A stretch of DNA of 64,000 nucleotides, from NCBI GenBank assembly GCA_033439265.1, contig JAVTVX010000026.1, positions 12,587,001 through 12,651,000 on the forward strand, given 5' to 3'. The position numbers were made by a program, and so were the translations under genes. The stretch is from Dillenia suffruticosa. Lineage: Eukaryota; Streptophyta; Magnoliopsida; Dilleniales; Dilleniaceae. Within the stretch, counting starts at the first letter, position 1, and each line of letters opens with the position of its first letter. Shown here one piece after another: positions 11,125-24,378 of the stretch. The notes below the pieces were generated by a model, which was not told the DNA's origin, did not search any database, and worked only from the letters and a program-made list of their open reading frames with translations.

Positions 11125-12345
11125 TTGCAGCACATGTATCAGCCAACACACCCACCAAAGATTTGTGTTTAAAAAGGGTGAAGATGGTGGAATCATCATC
11201 CCTGACATCAATTATCTACTCTGACGGCAATCAATGTCAACAAAAAGAGATTTGTATTCCTTTTTTTATTATTATTTGGAATCTAAGAAAAAAATAGTAA
11301 TGAAATAAGGATGGAATTGATTCTTATGCATCTATCTACTAAGGTCGTTGTTTCATCGAGAATCTAATTTAACACGAGAGAATTTGATTGCATATTGATA
11401 GAGAAAGAAGTTGACAGATACCAAAAACATTTATTTGTGTAGATTAGATAGTCATTTTTATTTTAAATTAAAAGTTTGATTTCTTTTAGATATTAAAAAA
11501 ATAATATTAGGAGATTCATTCTTAAAATAAATCCAAGTCAAGATAAATTAAAAAAAAGAAGAAAAGTCGACAGATGTGGAATTCTCTCTCCTTGTGGGCG
11601 GATAAGACGGAGATGGACAAAAAATGTAAGAAATTTTTTAGACCCACTTAAAAGTTTTGATTTAATTAATAGTTAAATTTTTCGTAATATGATTTGGATA
11701 GAAAAAATGACACTTTTTTTTTAAGACTAATGAGGTATAAATTCCCACGAATTATGTTAATTTAGTTAAAAGCCTTAGATCATTTCCTTCGGTGTTATGG
11801 AGAGATTTGTGACAATTTAATGTAGAGAAAAGAAAAGATTTAAAATTATATTTTAATTGATACTGTTTTTCTCTCTTCAAAGGGTATTGAGTTTGAGTTT
11901 TTTCGTATATTAAAAAAAAAAAAGGAAGAAAAAAAAGAGGAGAGTTGTGACGGTTTAATGTACACAACTAGTCGCTTTGCAAAGCAATGTGAAGACACTT
12001 CTGATGAAGGGATTATTCATAGCATTTATAAAGGGAAAGAAAAGGATGATTGCTCAGGCTGCAAAGTGCAATCAGTTGGTCAAAATTTGTAGAATTAATG
12101 AAAAAGGGCAAAAGTTGAATGCAGGCTAGGAATTGGCCGACCATATGAAAGCAAGGTCCGAAATTGAATATCCATTGTGCTTTGAAATGGGAATTCTGGA
12201 AGGGGAATGGGAGGAGATCGAGGTTTCCTTTCCGGTTTGCATACGATGTCTTTCAGTTTCAGACATCTAGAACTCCTAAAAAATTTTACACTCCCATGCC
12301 GATTTCCTGTTTCCTAAAGTCAGTCTCATATCCCATAATAGTGAT
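11125..12345. repeat. Segmental duplication, copy B
   Basis: Direct-orientation partner of 3369-4557. It holds the empty site for the insertion in copy A and its own 156-bp insertion (11420-11575), which copy A lacks. Extra sequence near 11690-11830 is also not shared with copy A. After 12345 the two loci diverge completely. Confidence 0.85.
11420..11575. mobile_element. 156-bp insertion bounded by a 7-bp direct repeat
   Basis: GACAGAT occurs at 11413-11419 and again at 11569-11575. Copy A at this place reads straight through (about 3653) with a single copy. The insert is AT-rich. I see no convincing inverted ends and no coding sequence, so the class is undetermined. Confidence 0.6.
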
Positions 12346-15300
12346 TTTCTGTTCCTTAAAGACCACTTTGTGGGGTCTCTCTCTCTCTGTGTTGATTTTT
12401 GATGAGTTGGTAGTGTTTGCATGGCAACAGCATAAAAGAAGATAGTTTTGCTAAAGGACCTATAGTGATATTTTTATTATAAATCTTAAAATATGAAAAT
12501 GTGGTCTTAAGAAAATTATGTTACTTTGATGCTTCTTGGTCTTGTCGCTTGTGCAACACGAAAGGTGTAAATTTTGTAATTGACCATAAAGCTCCTGCAA
12601 TTGTGATGTTATCTCTGTTTTCTCCACACCTTGACGTTAGTGATTCTAATTTTTCAATGCTGGTGGGTAATTTTATGCATCCAAATTCATATATTTAATT
12701 TATGGACAATTATGGGTTTCAATAAATTTGTTATTATGGTTGCCCTAATAAATTTATTTAATGCACATCTGTTGAATAGCAGATAACAAGTTCTCACACT
12801 AACCTAAATGGATTCTTTTCTTTGGTGGTTCAATGTTTGATCAGAGGGCCTAAATCAGAGCTCCTGCTAGCATAACCCAGACTAATAAATGTTAAGGGTT
12901 GTCTGTTCCGGAATCAACTAAGAAGAAAGTTGGGGCTTGAAAACGAAAGTGAAAAGGCCATTTTCATTTCCTCAATCAACTGGTAGTATGGGATACGTTT
13001 AACCACCGCCATTAATGGGAAAAGCTACCTACCTTACTAGAAACTATATGAATACCATAAGTTGAGAATTGTGCCAAAAACACAAAGTCCAATTACGCCT
13101 TTAGGTACATATTACTTTATGCCTTATGTGGTACCATATTACACAAGAAGGTGAAAATTAGTTGGTAATGACTAAAGAGCAAATCTTTAAGTGGGATTAA
13201 TGATTTTGTAATTTTGCCTCATTTTAATATCTTCTTTTTATATATATATATATAGACACGTAAGTAGAGTTTTATTACTGGTTTTCCCGACTAATTCAGT
13301 TCGAGCATTGCAGGGACCCATTTTATGAGATAATTTTTCAGCGTAATATTTTTTATTCCCAAATTTTGAATTCAAGATTTGATTAAAAAATTTAATATTT
13401 TATTCTATTAAACTGACAATTCGTTGGTTGCCTCATTTTAATATCAACTTGCCAATAATGCAAAAACAAAGAAATGACATTTATTAGGGACGCTGAACTA
13501 AACCAAAATTGCCTGGGAGTAAGGTCAGTTGATTCTTGCCTATCCATAACTTAACTCATTTTTTAGTGAATTATTTTATTAGGTTTTGGCTCCGCTCATA
13601 CTAAAATCACGATAAATTCAATTTGACTCATGAGCTTACATACATTAATCTAATTAAATTTATAAATCAAATATTCAAATTAAAAATTAATAAAAATTAA
13701 ATATAATTACAAAATTTAAATATAAAACAAACTAAAATAATCACTTTTGTATCAAAAAGTAGACATAATTGGTGAATAAGATTTATAAAATGTTCAATAT
13801 CATAAGAAAAAAAAAACTTTTAAAAGATAAACCTAATTAATTAATAAGGAATTTGGTTTTTTTTATTTATTTATTAATATGTGCTATATATTTCAAATTC
13901 TAAAATGAATCTGATTGATTTAACTCATTTTCCTTGAAATCTCTGTCTCAAAATTAAATACCTTATGAAAATATAATCAACTTGTTAGATTATAATATAA
14001 TAGGTAGAAAATGCAGAATTTGGTTTGGTATTGCCCGAATTTTTTTTTTTTTTTTTTTTTGGGGGGGGGGGCATTGGTTTACATCATTTTGCTATTGTCA
14101 TCTCTCTAATCCCATCTTATCCTCAAACACAACCTTAAGATAAGAAAATTCCAAACTTATGAGTCACATTTATGTAATGTCCTTCATTCAATGGCTAAGA
14201 ATAAAACAATAAAATAGGGCCAATGCCCATCCAGTCCGTTGGCATTTTCTTTTCGGTTTTCTCCAAATAATATCATTATGTCTATAATATTCGGCCCTCC
14301 ACCACCCCCCCCCACCCCCAATCTCATCCCACCATCCTTGTGCTCTCTATCATTTTATGAACCAAACACTAATTCGGGTTTTGGAGTAAAATAAATATTT
14401 TTAGTTAAAAAAAAAAATAAAACCTGTATCTTCAACACGCATTTCAGTTAATTATTAAAATTTAAAAGCCAATGGAAGTCTTCTAGTAAGGGAAATTACC
14501 TCTGTCTTCGTTATTCGGGTAAAACCTTTTTCCTTTTTGTAAAATTTTCAAATATTCCATTAATTTAAACTCTGAAATCCATCCGAATTAAATTTAAGGT
14601 TTCCATAGACTGAGATTTGAACTCGGGCTAAACGCTATGTTTTGTAATCTTTATTTGTCTTACAGATTTATTTTTTATTTTGTAAGTAGTATAAAAATTA
14701 TAAGTACAAGTTAATCTTTTATAAAGATAAAAATATTATTATATTAATAAGTTTTATATTAAAATTTTAATTTAATTATGATAAATACTAATCTCAATTT
14801 TTTTAAAAAAGAAGTGAAACTTTATCACAGTGATTTCTCACTCAATAGTCCTTAAATAAGTTCCCGCAACCTCTTTAACAAAAAAAAAAAAAAAAAAAAA
14901 AAAAAAACCACGGCTATGAACCTGCAGCCTTGATAGACTATAGCTGAAAAATGAGACCAATATTTGTGTGGAGGGCCCCCAGCCCACTTGCAAATAAGAA
15001 ATTCACCTTTATTAATGTGTAAAAATTTGGATCACTTTAGATAACGCCAAATTTAGTCCAACAATTTATTATGCATCAAATCATAGGATTCCCGTTATGT
15101 CACAAGAGTAAATACAAAACAAATACTAATCAAGAATACCTACGATACGTTAATAAGAAAAAACTTTAATTTAAATTAAATTTAATTTGAATCGAATTAA
15201 TTATTAAATGATAAAATTTTTTTAATATCTATTTTATTATATATAAAATTTTATTTAAATAATATTAATATTTAATTATCGGATCACCGATACGTTATGC

Positions 15301-16902
15301 AGTTTTATTAATCCGGTGGGCACATAATATTTTGAAATAGTCACCGCATGCGTGGAATTATTATGGGTCAAGATTCATTGCATCGTTTCTCCAGTCAGCC
15401 CCCGAAGAAAATTTTCAAGTGAAAAAGACCTCAAATGGTCAGAAACAGAGTCTGCTTTCCGAGTTGTGACACTTGAAATCCAGACTTCACCATAATCCAA
15501 TCTCTTCTTCAACTTCTTATCACCATTCCTGTTCTAATTTTCTTTTTCGTCATCAAAAGGAAAATGGCATAAGATACTATATTTATTTATTTATTTTATA
15601 ATCAATCAAAATTTAAAATCATATTTTAATTAATTTATTTTAAATATTATCAGATTTAATTTTAATTAAAAATATTATAAAAAGTAAATTAAACTAAATA
15701 TGTTAAGAGTACTTTTTGTCGTATTAAGTTCAAGAATCTGAATTATTGCATCCTACAAGATTTTTTCAGCGAGAATCCAATCCCTTGATGTCCAAAATCG
15801 TCATGTGTCACGTCCGCTTGTTAGGGGAGCACTACGGTATATTTGCCTTTTCATTTATTTATTTATTGATTTTCTTTTTACAGAAGAGGTCAAGGTTGAA
15901 GTTACCCAGCAAAATTTTTAAGTATTAATTTATTACAAAAATTATTATTTTGTTCCAAACCATAAAAATTCCCTTCAAACTTTAGAGTTACTTATAAAAA
16001 TCTCTTTAAAATATAATTACAATCTTTTTAAAATTATTCTTATTTAACATCTTCCTTTTATTTTTTTTCCTCGGATTCCCTCTCTCTCTCTTTCTCTCTC
16101 GGGGCAGAGAGATAGAGAGAGAGAAAACAGATGAATACTTGTTTTATATTTAAATAGTTATAAATTATTTTATTCTATATCGTGTGTAATATGAGTTTGA
16201 AATCAAAAACTTTTCGTACAAAAATACATTAGATTAAATTCTTAAGAAAATATTATAATATAATAATTGAAATATTTAGCTAAAATTTATGACCTATATA
16301 TAATAATTTAAAAATAATTATGTATTAATTTATATATTACAGCAAATTGTGTATAAACTTAGACCATCACGAATATAAATATTGAAGAGTCTATTGATCG
16401 TTTTAATTAATATTTTCTTAATTAAAATAAATTAATTATAGTTTTGTAATATTTTCTTAAGAATTTTTATTTAATATGAAAAGAATATATTTTTATATAA
16501 AACATTTTTGCTTTCAAACATAAATATCATATTTGAGATAAGATTAAATATTTCATAATTACTTAAACGAAAAAGAAAGGTTTTTTCTCCTCTCCTTCCC
16601 ATCAAGGGTAATTTAGGAAAATGGATAATCTTTTTTATGCATAGTGAAATCAAATAAAAATTGTTTATAAATTTATCTTTGAAGAGATTTGTTTCTATGG
16701 ACTATGTTTCTCTCATATGAGTGTGACTTTGGCTCATGAAAAAATGTATATTTTATTTTATTATATTGTTATTTTTAAATAAAATAATATTTTATTTTGA
16801 TATATATATTTTATTTAGCTTAAAACAACGCAATCTCCACCTCTACGTTCACAAGATAAAAACTTCTAATCTCGTTTCGGCTTAAAACCATTTTAAAAAC
16901 TA
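12346..16902. other. AT-rich intergenic region
   Basis: No gene recognised. Homopolymer tracts are frequent: T-run then G-run at 14041-14071, C-rich at 14306-14320, A-run at 14880-14907. A tRNA-promoter-like repeat on the minus strand may lie near 13330-13440. A CT/GA-rich patch lies at 16080-16126. Short open frames at 12501, 15746 and 16471 have no motif. Confidence 0.45.
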
Positions 16903-17365
16903 AGTGCCCGTTTGATAAAGTTTTTTTTTTTTTTTTCAGTTTTTCTTCTCCTTATAAAGAGAAAATCTGCCAAATAGAATTTTTTAAAAACTCTTAAAAA
17001 AAGTTTTTTTTTTCATGAAGAAAAATTTAAAAAGTAATTTTTAAGTAAAAGCTCCTGGTTTTTACTTCTCCTTTTTTTTAATACTCCAATTTTTTCAGAA
17101 ATTTATATTTTTTTCCATTTATATTCTCACATAATTATTTTTATTCCATTAATATTCTCATTATACAAAATTTCAAATATACCCATTAATTTTTTATTTT
17201 TAACTTTACTTCAAGAGTAAAAAAGTAAAAAAAAATTAACTACTTTATTTCAAAAGTAAAACAACAAAAAAACTTTTAATTTTTTTTTAAAAGTAATTAA
17301 TTTTTATTTCTCCTTAAAAAGAGAAAATAAGCAAAAAAAAAAAAAAAACTTGCCAAACAGACACT
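16903..17365. mobile_element. MITE-like element with terminal inverted repeats
   Basis: The left end AGTGCCCGTTTGATAAAG followed by a T-run is mirrored at the right end, whose reverse complement reads AGTGTCTGTTTGGCAAG plus a T-run. The interior is partly palindromic: CTCCTTATAAAGAGAAAAT near 16950 resembles CTCCTTAAAAAGAGAAAAT near 17311. There is no coding sequence and the length is about 463 bp. I could not identify a clean target duplication. The ends resemble hAT-type MITEs, but that is a judgement by eye. Confidence 0.65.
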
Positions 17366-20032
17366 AAAATTTAAGTTATTTCAACTTTTTTATTGAAAAA
17401 ATTAGAAAAAATGAGAAGTTCTAAGAAGGAGTTTTTACTTATTTACTCTATAATATTTTAATAAAAATATGTGCCGATAAAATTATCTCTAACTATTTTA
17501 AATATTATAATTTTGTCATATATATTAATTCAAAAAATATTTAAATATTTACGAATATTTCAAAGTATTTAAATAAACCCAAAAAAGTTATTTTATATGT
17601 ATATATTTAATTTAACTATTTATGAAATTGTTTTTCAGAAATGTATGATATTTAAATATTTATGAACATTTTAAAATTATTTATTTTATATATTATTTAT
17701 GAAACTTTAGTATCAATTATTTTTAAATTTTATTAAATATTAAAATTTATGTAAATTGTTTTATCATGTAACCTATTTAAAAAGAATTTTTAAAGTAAAA
17801 TTATAAATCAAAACTCTTGCTTAACTTATAAATCAAAAATAAAAATTTTTAACACAAAAAAACCTTATCAAACATGCTTTCAGCATTATTCTTCCATACT
17901 CATTGTATTATGTAATGAAATATATATTGTTTTTTAAGAGAAAAAAGTTATTACAAAAGCAAAACCAAAAAATAGAGAAAAAGAAAAGTTGAATTAATTA
18001 CATGTTTAATTCTTGAATTTTATCTAAGTTTTATAAATTAGTATCCGTGATTAAAAATATTATCTTATGGTCCTCAAAATTCTAGAATAGTAACGCATTG
18101 ATCTTTTCATTATCGATGGCGATAGAATGACCGTCGAGGGTCATATGATATTATTTTTAACCATAGGGATTAAGTTATGAAATTCAGGTAAAATTCAGGA
18201 GTTAGATACGTAATTAACAAAAGTAAAATTCGATGAGCAGTAATGGGTCAATCCATAGATTGTCCGTACAGGAGAAAGCCAGAGGATTGTGTTAGGGTGA
18301 CATGGCCACTAATCACCCATTGGCAGTGTGGTCACTTCACACTTGCACTTTACAAAGACGGTGAAGTAAAAGGAGCTATTCCCACATGTACAATCTCTTC
18401 TCCACCCCATTTTTACGTAAATAATTTTATTTTATTTTAAGTATAATATTATATTGATTAAACCGAAAAGGTTTTACATAAAAATAAATGATTCTATATA
18501 AAAATGAAAATTTTCAATAAGATATTTTAAATTATCTTTATACTAAAATCATTTCATCCAAGAGAATTAAAAATTAATATAAAAAAATTGATAAATATTG
18601 CTCCATTCAAATTCGCCTCACCAAACTGTCGTCCTAAAAAAACCCCTTCCCCATCTGACTGTGCACGCACCCGACAAACCAACTCACCTATCTATTTAAA
18701 AAGATCTAGGCTGGGTCTCTCTCTCTCTCTGTGGCCCCACCAACGTCTTTGGCTTCCTCCACCTCCCCTGGTCCAGAAGAAAAAAAAAAAAAGAATAAAT
18801 TTATATGCGATTTTTTGAAGTGAACCAAATATAATACAATGAATATTAGATTAGATAAAAACTTAATCTCACATAGTGAGATAACATAAATGTAGATTTT
18901 TTAAGATTAAAAATTACTATTCTTTTTTACTCTACCTTAGTTTTAACCATATATTATACTGTATTAGGAAATAGAAAGTGAGTTATTAGCTGCTAACCAT
19001 AAATAGGTTTACTAATCTAATACTATAAGGTTAGGAGTTAATATTTTTTGGGGATTAGAGATTAATTTTATCGGTCGATTGACGTAGTAAATATTTTCTC
19101 TGAATACAAAATAACATGAGATGGACATGATATTCATTATTGGCATATTATTATCAATTTATTTAATTGAGTTATTTTCATTAATATTTTATTTACGATC
19201 AAAAATGATATTGATATTATGATTTTTACTCTAATTATGAAAATATTGAAAACAACTCCCAAAACCGTGTTTTCTGAAATCAATTTAATGAAAATTGTTA
19301 TCAAAAAGCAAATTCTAGTAAATCAATTTCAGTTTCTTTATTTTTAAAAATTTTATTTTGAAATTTTTTATAGAAAGCAACCTCTATATAAAAAATATAA
19401 ATTTTGTGAAAAGTAATACTAAACATATATCAATTAAAAAATAATTGAATATAAATAACAAACACATGAATTTAAAAGGTATACACAAATAATATATATT
19501 CATTAATCATGTTCACGAAATAAATAAATAGAAATTGATTTTTTAAAAATTGATTTTAATATTTCTGTATTGGAATAAAAATTACAAAATGGATATCATT
19601 TTTAATCTTAAATAAAATATTAAGGGAAATAATCATGGCTTAGCTTATAATAATAAAATGGATTAATTAATTTTAGTCTTTAAATTTATAAATTGGAGCG
19701 AGAAAGGAAACATTATATAGCTATGGTAATAATTTTTTGTTATTTTGATAAGATTATAGTTATTTGTATTAAAAATAATATATTTATAATAAAAATACTT
19801 TTAATATCACGCTGCCTCATATTTGATTCGAAAAAAGAAAAAATAAAACATATACTAAAGAATAATAAACCAGGATAAACGTAAAAATAGAAAAACAATT
19901 AACAGAAAGAAAATATACAGCTGGAACGGACAAGGAGCGGGGGAAGATACATATAAGACCACAAATGCCCCCACCATCACTCACCCTTTTTCCTTCCCCC
20001 TCCATCAATTTCACGGCGGAATCACTGGAAGG
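17366..20032. other. AT-rich intergenic region upstream of the PB1 gene
   Basis: No gene recognised. A GC-richer patch at about 18600-18780 has a TATTTAAAAAG box followed by a CT-run, which looks promoter-like but leads to no visible gene. The last 130 bp before 20033 are pyrimidine-rich and probably the 5' untranslated region of the PB1 gene. Confidence 0.4.
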
Positions 20033-22343
20033 ATGGAGGCACCACCTCCGCCAGCTCCGCCACTCGCCACCTCAGCACCACTCTCAAACACCACCCACCT
20101 TGGATACCCCGATTCCCTCGATTCCTCTCCTCGCTCTCGCAACGCAGATTCCTGGGACGAACTCCTCCCTCATCAACAACCCTCCGCCGGAAAACTTCGA
20201 CTCATGTGCAGCTACGGCGGCCACATCGTACCTCGTCCGCACGACAAGTCACTCTGCTACGTCGGCGGCGACACTCGCATCGTGGTCGTCGAGAGACAAT
20301 CGTCGTTATCCGAACTCTCCTCTCGACTCTCCAAATCACTCTTGAGTGGAAACCCTTTTACCTTGAAATACCAGCTTCCAAACGAGGACTTAGACTCGTT
20401 GATAACCGTCACAACCGACGAAGACCTTGACAACATGATCGACGAATACGACCGTACGACGTCGTCTTCGCTCAAACCCTCTCGTCTCCGTTTATTCCTC
20501 TTTCCGACAAAACCCGAATCCGGATCCTCAATCGGGTCATTGCTCGACAATCCCGCGAAATCCGATGACTGGTTTCTGAACGCGCTAAACGGCGCCGTTT
20601 TGGGGAAATACCCCGGCGAGTCGAATAATAATTCCGTCGACTGTTTACTTAGTCTCGATGCAGACGACGTTGTTGCAAACACGACAGAGATTCAACAGAA
20701 TTCGAAGCAAGCGAAGTTAGGTCAAGATGTTCACTCTGTTCCAGATTCCCCGATGCTCGAAACGACGTCGTCTTTTGGATCGACTTCTTCTTCTCCGTCA
20801 CTTGCCAATCTGCCACCTATTAGGGTTCATGTTGAAGACACTGTTGTCAATAACAAATTTGGGGACCAGAAAATCGGGATTGAAGAGCAATTTTCCCAAA
20901 TGGGGATTGGCGTTTCTGCTTCTAATTCGTCTGCTCAATTGAAGCAAGATGAAGGTCTCGTGGTGCTGTCGTCGCCGCCGACGAATATTGGGGTCCCGAC
21001 GTTGGTTTCCGTTGTGCCGATTGGATCGAATTTGGTTTCCGGTGAGTATGTGAATAGGGTTTTTTCTGATGATGAGAGATCGGATCAGGGCTTTCGTAAA
21101 CAGCAGAATCAAACCCAGTTTCTGCCTCAACAATTGCAGAGTAGAGGAGCTGCTGCTGGTGGTGAATTGGCTTCTCCAGATTCAGTCTCCAGGTTAGTTT
21201 GTGATTTTGTGATTGCTGTTTTTGCTGACTTTCATTTAACTTAAGCCAGTTCTACGAATGGGTTGTGCTCCAATCAATTTTTGAAATGTGTTATTTGAAA
21301 TTCTTTAATTTTTTTGTGAAAAGGGTTAGCTATAATTCTTTGGTTGCTGTTTTCAGTATTTTGGTTTAGTTGAATCTATTTGAAATGGGTGGTGTTTGAC
21401 TTGAATTTACAGTGACGGAAGTATTAAAACCCCTTTGTCTCGTGCTAAACCGATGATTTACCAAGATCAAATTCTGCAAATACCATCTGGGAGCAGCAGG
21501 GTTTCTGCTACTCCTGTTGATCATAAGCTTAATTTGTCTGATCCCAACATTCGTGTTCATATACAACAAATTCAGGATCCTGGGTATATGTTGCAATCCC
21601 AATTTGATCAACAACAACATCCACAGTTGCATCATCATCAGCAACAACAGCAGCAGCAGCAGCAGCAGCCGCAGCAGCCGCAGCAGCAACCACAGTTTAT
21701 TCATGCTAGCCCTCACTACATTCATCATCAACCAACTGCGCCTGTCCCAATTTCATCTTATTATCATCCTATATATTCCATTCATCAGCAACAGCATCAA
21801 CACCCACTTGATCAACAACAATATCCATTTTACTACGTTCCTGCTAGACAAGCACAGGGTTATAATTTATCAGTTCAGCAATCGAATTTCACTGAGGGTA
21901 GCGCTGCTGTTCCCTCTAGCAGACCCCAAACACCTCCAAATCCGTCTATGGTTCCCACTCCCTCAACTTTTAACCCCAATAGAAATGCTGCAGCTGCTAA
22001 ATCTGATATGGGCACGGGTGTTTATGGAGCAGGAACAGTGGGTTCTCCACTAGTTCAAGTTGCTTCCAATCAGCATCAGCAACAATATGCGGGTTTCTCT
22101 CAAATTCGACATCCATCACAGTCCATTGCTCCGACTTCTGTTCCAGCGGCTAATTATGCTTATGAATTTTCTGATCCTGCTCATGCTCAGATATACTATA
22201 CCCAGCCTTTGGCGCCAACGTTTCCTCCTCAGTATCAAACCATTACACCTGCTACTGCAACAGGAATGCCTGAGGCTTCTGTGCAGCTTTCTGCAGACAA
22301 TATCAAGCCACAGCCACAGCTCAGAACTTCTCAGCCGCTGTGA
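20033..22343 (+). CDS. PB1 (Phox/Bem1p, octicosapeptide) domain protein with Gln-rich tail
   Basis: Two exons, 20033-21192 and 21413-22343, join with a conserved phase (intron begins GTTAGT and ends TTTACAG) to give 696 residues. The PB1 domain spans residues about 54-158. It opens with the basic KLRLMCSYGG strand and includes the acidic OPCA-type segment around NEDLDSLITVTTDEDLDNM, so it has both faces used for head-to-tail PB1 binding. The rest is low-complexity: Ser/Pro-rich in the middle and, in exon 2, His/Gln-rich with a CAG/CAA-encoded tract near 21635-21695. No catalytic domain is visible, so it is probably a scaffold or adaptor. It fits the plant octicosapeptide family (for example Arabidopsis AT3G18230, of similar length), whose functions are mostly unknown. 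The start is the first ATG in the frame after a stop-rich leader. The domain call is firm; the role is unknown. Confidence 0.9.
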
Positions 22344-22620
22344 ATTCATTATACAGAGGAAACAATTTTGGTGACTGTGATTGGTTTGTATGTGAATCTT
22401 CGTTTTACTTCTATGTTGTTATAGGTATTATTTTGTGTCAAGTGTGTGTTAGATAATAAGGTACCATAGTATCCTTTTTCCCCCTTCTTATCAATTACTT
22501 GTTTCTTTGGTGCAATATTGTTGAGTCAGGGTTAAAGAAAAAGGGAAGCAGTCCAAAAAGGTAATACTGTATAAGTCCAAACTTTGTCATTTGTATGTCC
22601 AGTCTATGTAATTGCTATTG

Positions 22621-22626
22621 AATAAA
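22621..22626 (+). terminator. Candidate polyadenylation signal of the PB1 gene
   Basis: AATAAA lies about 280 nt after the stop codon, behind a T-rich stretch. The position is typical for a plant 3' end, but such hexamers are common in this AT-rich DNA. Confidence 0.4.
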
Positions 22627-22649
22627 TGAAAAATGTTGTCTAGTGAGGA

Positions 22650-23997
22650 GTTGAAATTTCTGTCTGCTTCCAATGCTTGCACATAATGCTTTACAAGGGA
22701 TAAGAAATGCAGAGGTACATCTTATATTCCAGTCTCTGATGGATCATACATTCTCTTCTCATCTGATTATATGCTGTATTTGTCTCTGATGTTTCCAATT
22801 TTGATTGGCATATGTACACAAACTCTATTTTTCATACGGTGGATGAGTCGGATCACAAAAAGTTGTGGCATGAAGTCCTCGCGGTTCATTGTATGGCATT
22901 TCTTGGTCAGTGATAGCGTCTACGGACTGTTTTTGTGGCCAACTTTGTCATCTTTTTATCCAATTGAGAATGGTTGGGTGCCCCGACACAAATTTCCTCC
23001 TCTTACGTGATGATTCGACAAAACAATTACACTAAACCTTTTTCTTTTCCTTTTCCTGGTTGATTTTGAGTCGCGAGCAGTTAATTCTCGGCTGATCCTA
23101 GAGTCCAACGCTCCGCTCCAGTGATCCATGCAAGAGACGCTTGAATCAGCAAGAAAGTCGAGAACTAGAAAATGGCGTGAGACTAATGAAAAGGTTTTCC
23201 TTTTTACAAATTTTATTTAGTTTTACACAATCTTAACATTAGGAAAATTTGCTGCTAGAGTACTCTTGATAAATTCTGTTGCCTATCTGTTTCTTTGCAG
23301 TACATTTGAGATATGATTTGGGGTTGTAGATGTTACAGTTGCATTCGTTCATCTCATATTCTTAGTTACCTCTCTTGTTAGATCACATTTGACATTTTGT
23401 TCATTTCATATATGGCCAAACCTTAAATAAAAGTTTAGGTACACGCGGACACATTTTATTTTCACGGATGTCATGTGAAAGAGCAGTGTGACGAAGCCCT
23501 TTTTAAAAAACTCTGTTGGACTATACAGTACACTCACTTGGTTATATGTTTTGTGTTAGTACAAATCAATGATTAAATTTATGGAAAACAAATGTACGAG
23601 GTTTGTTGGCCGTTTTTGGGATACGAGAAATTTGAAGCTTTCAACTTCAAGGGCTCTTTGGTGCGTCATTGCTGATGCATACTCATGTTGAATCTTATTC
23701 TCTTCTGTAGCGTACACAAGACCTAACACTTCCACTTTAGTGAGACCCCAACCACCAACATCACCACCACCCCTCACACGGTAGTTATGTTTTACTACAA
23801 ACTTAAAATCTGACTAGCCTCTCATATGCCCTAATGTAAAGGGGACTTCTTGTCAATTTTACTCAAACCTCTTATACAATGATATTTGGGAGATTTTTCT
23901 ACCGTGTCCATGGGTATGGGGTTGGTTGCTGATAAATAGCCACCAAGGATCCCTAGTCATGGGTGGGGATGATAAAATGATGAGTATTAATATTTAT
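22650..23997. other. Intergenic, no gene recognised
   Basis: A 79-codon open frame at 22771-23010 is moderately hydrophobic but matches nothing I know. I see no element ends and no repeats here. Confidence 0.4.
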
Positions 23998-24372
23998 TGG
24001 AGATGGATTCAACTCCACAAATAATATTTCTACTAACTCAAATGGGATAACTTGGCCGCCTAGTAATCTCGATCAATGAGACCCGCATAAAGACAGCCAC
24101 AGGGTGTTCCAACAGAAAAGATTTTGACGTTCAAGTTAAAGAACGGTTTTCAAAAGAGGGAAGACAAACAAAAAGAAAGATTCAGTCGTGTCGAAGGCAA
24201 GAGAGTGCAAAAATATGAGCTAAGAGTCTGCATACCTCACTGAATGATTTAACGATACATATATAATTATCTGTAGGAGAGACGTATGCATGCGAAACGT
24301 TGAAACCCTAGTTTTCTTATGGAAGGTCCCGAGATTATTGAAATTACGACGAAATAATTCCAAAAGATTTCA
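23998..24372 (-). repeat. Left LTR (3' LTR) of the Tat-like element
   Basis: Aligns along its whole length with 34519-34892. Shared blocks include GTAATCTCGATCAATGAGA and ATTTAACGATRCATATATAA. On the minus strand it starts TGAAATC and ends CTCCA. No clear polypurine tract is seen beside it, so the inner border is less certain. Confidence 0.75.
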
Positions 24373-24378
24373 AGATCG

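Noticed and set aside
18600-18780. Promoter-like patch with TATTTAAAAAG and CT-run
   Set aside because: No coding sequence follows on the plus strand. The box alone is weak evidence in AT-rich DNA.
20257-20682. Long minus-strand open frame of 141 codons
   Set aside because: It lies antisense to the well-supported PB1 exon 1 and has no motif of its own. The same holds for the other open frames at 20798-22374 in alternative frames.
22771-23010. 79-codon hydrophobic open frame after the PB1 gene
   Set aside because: There is no recognisable family, no supporting splice sites and no upstream promoter signal. I could not support it as a gene.
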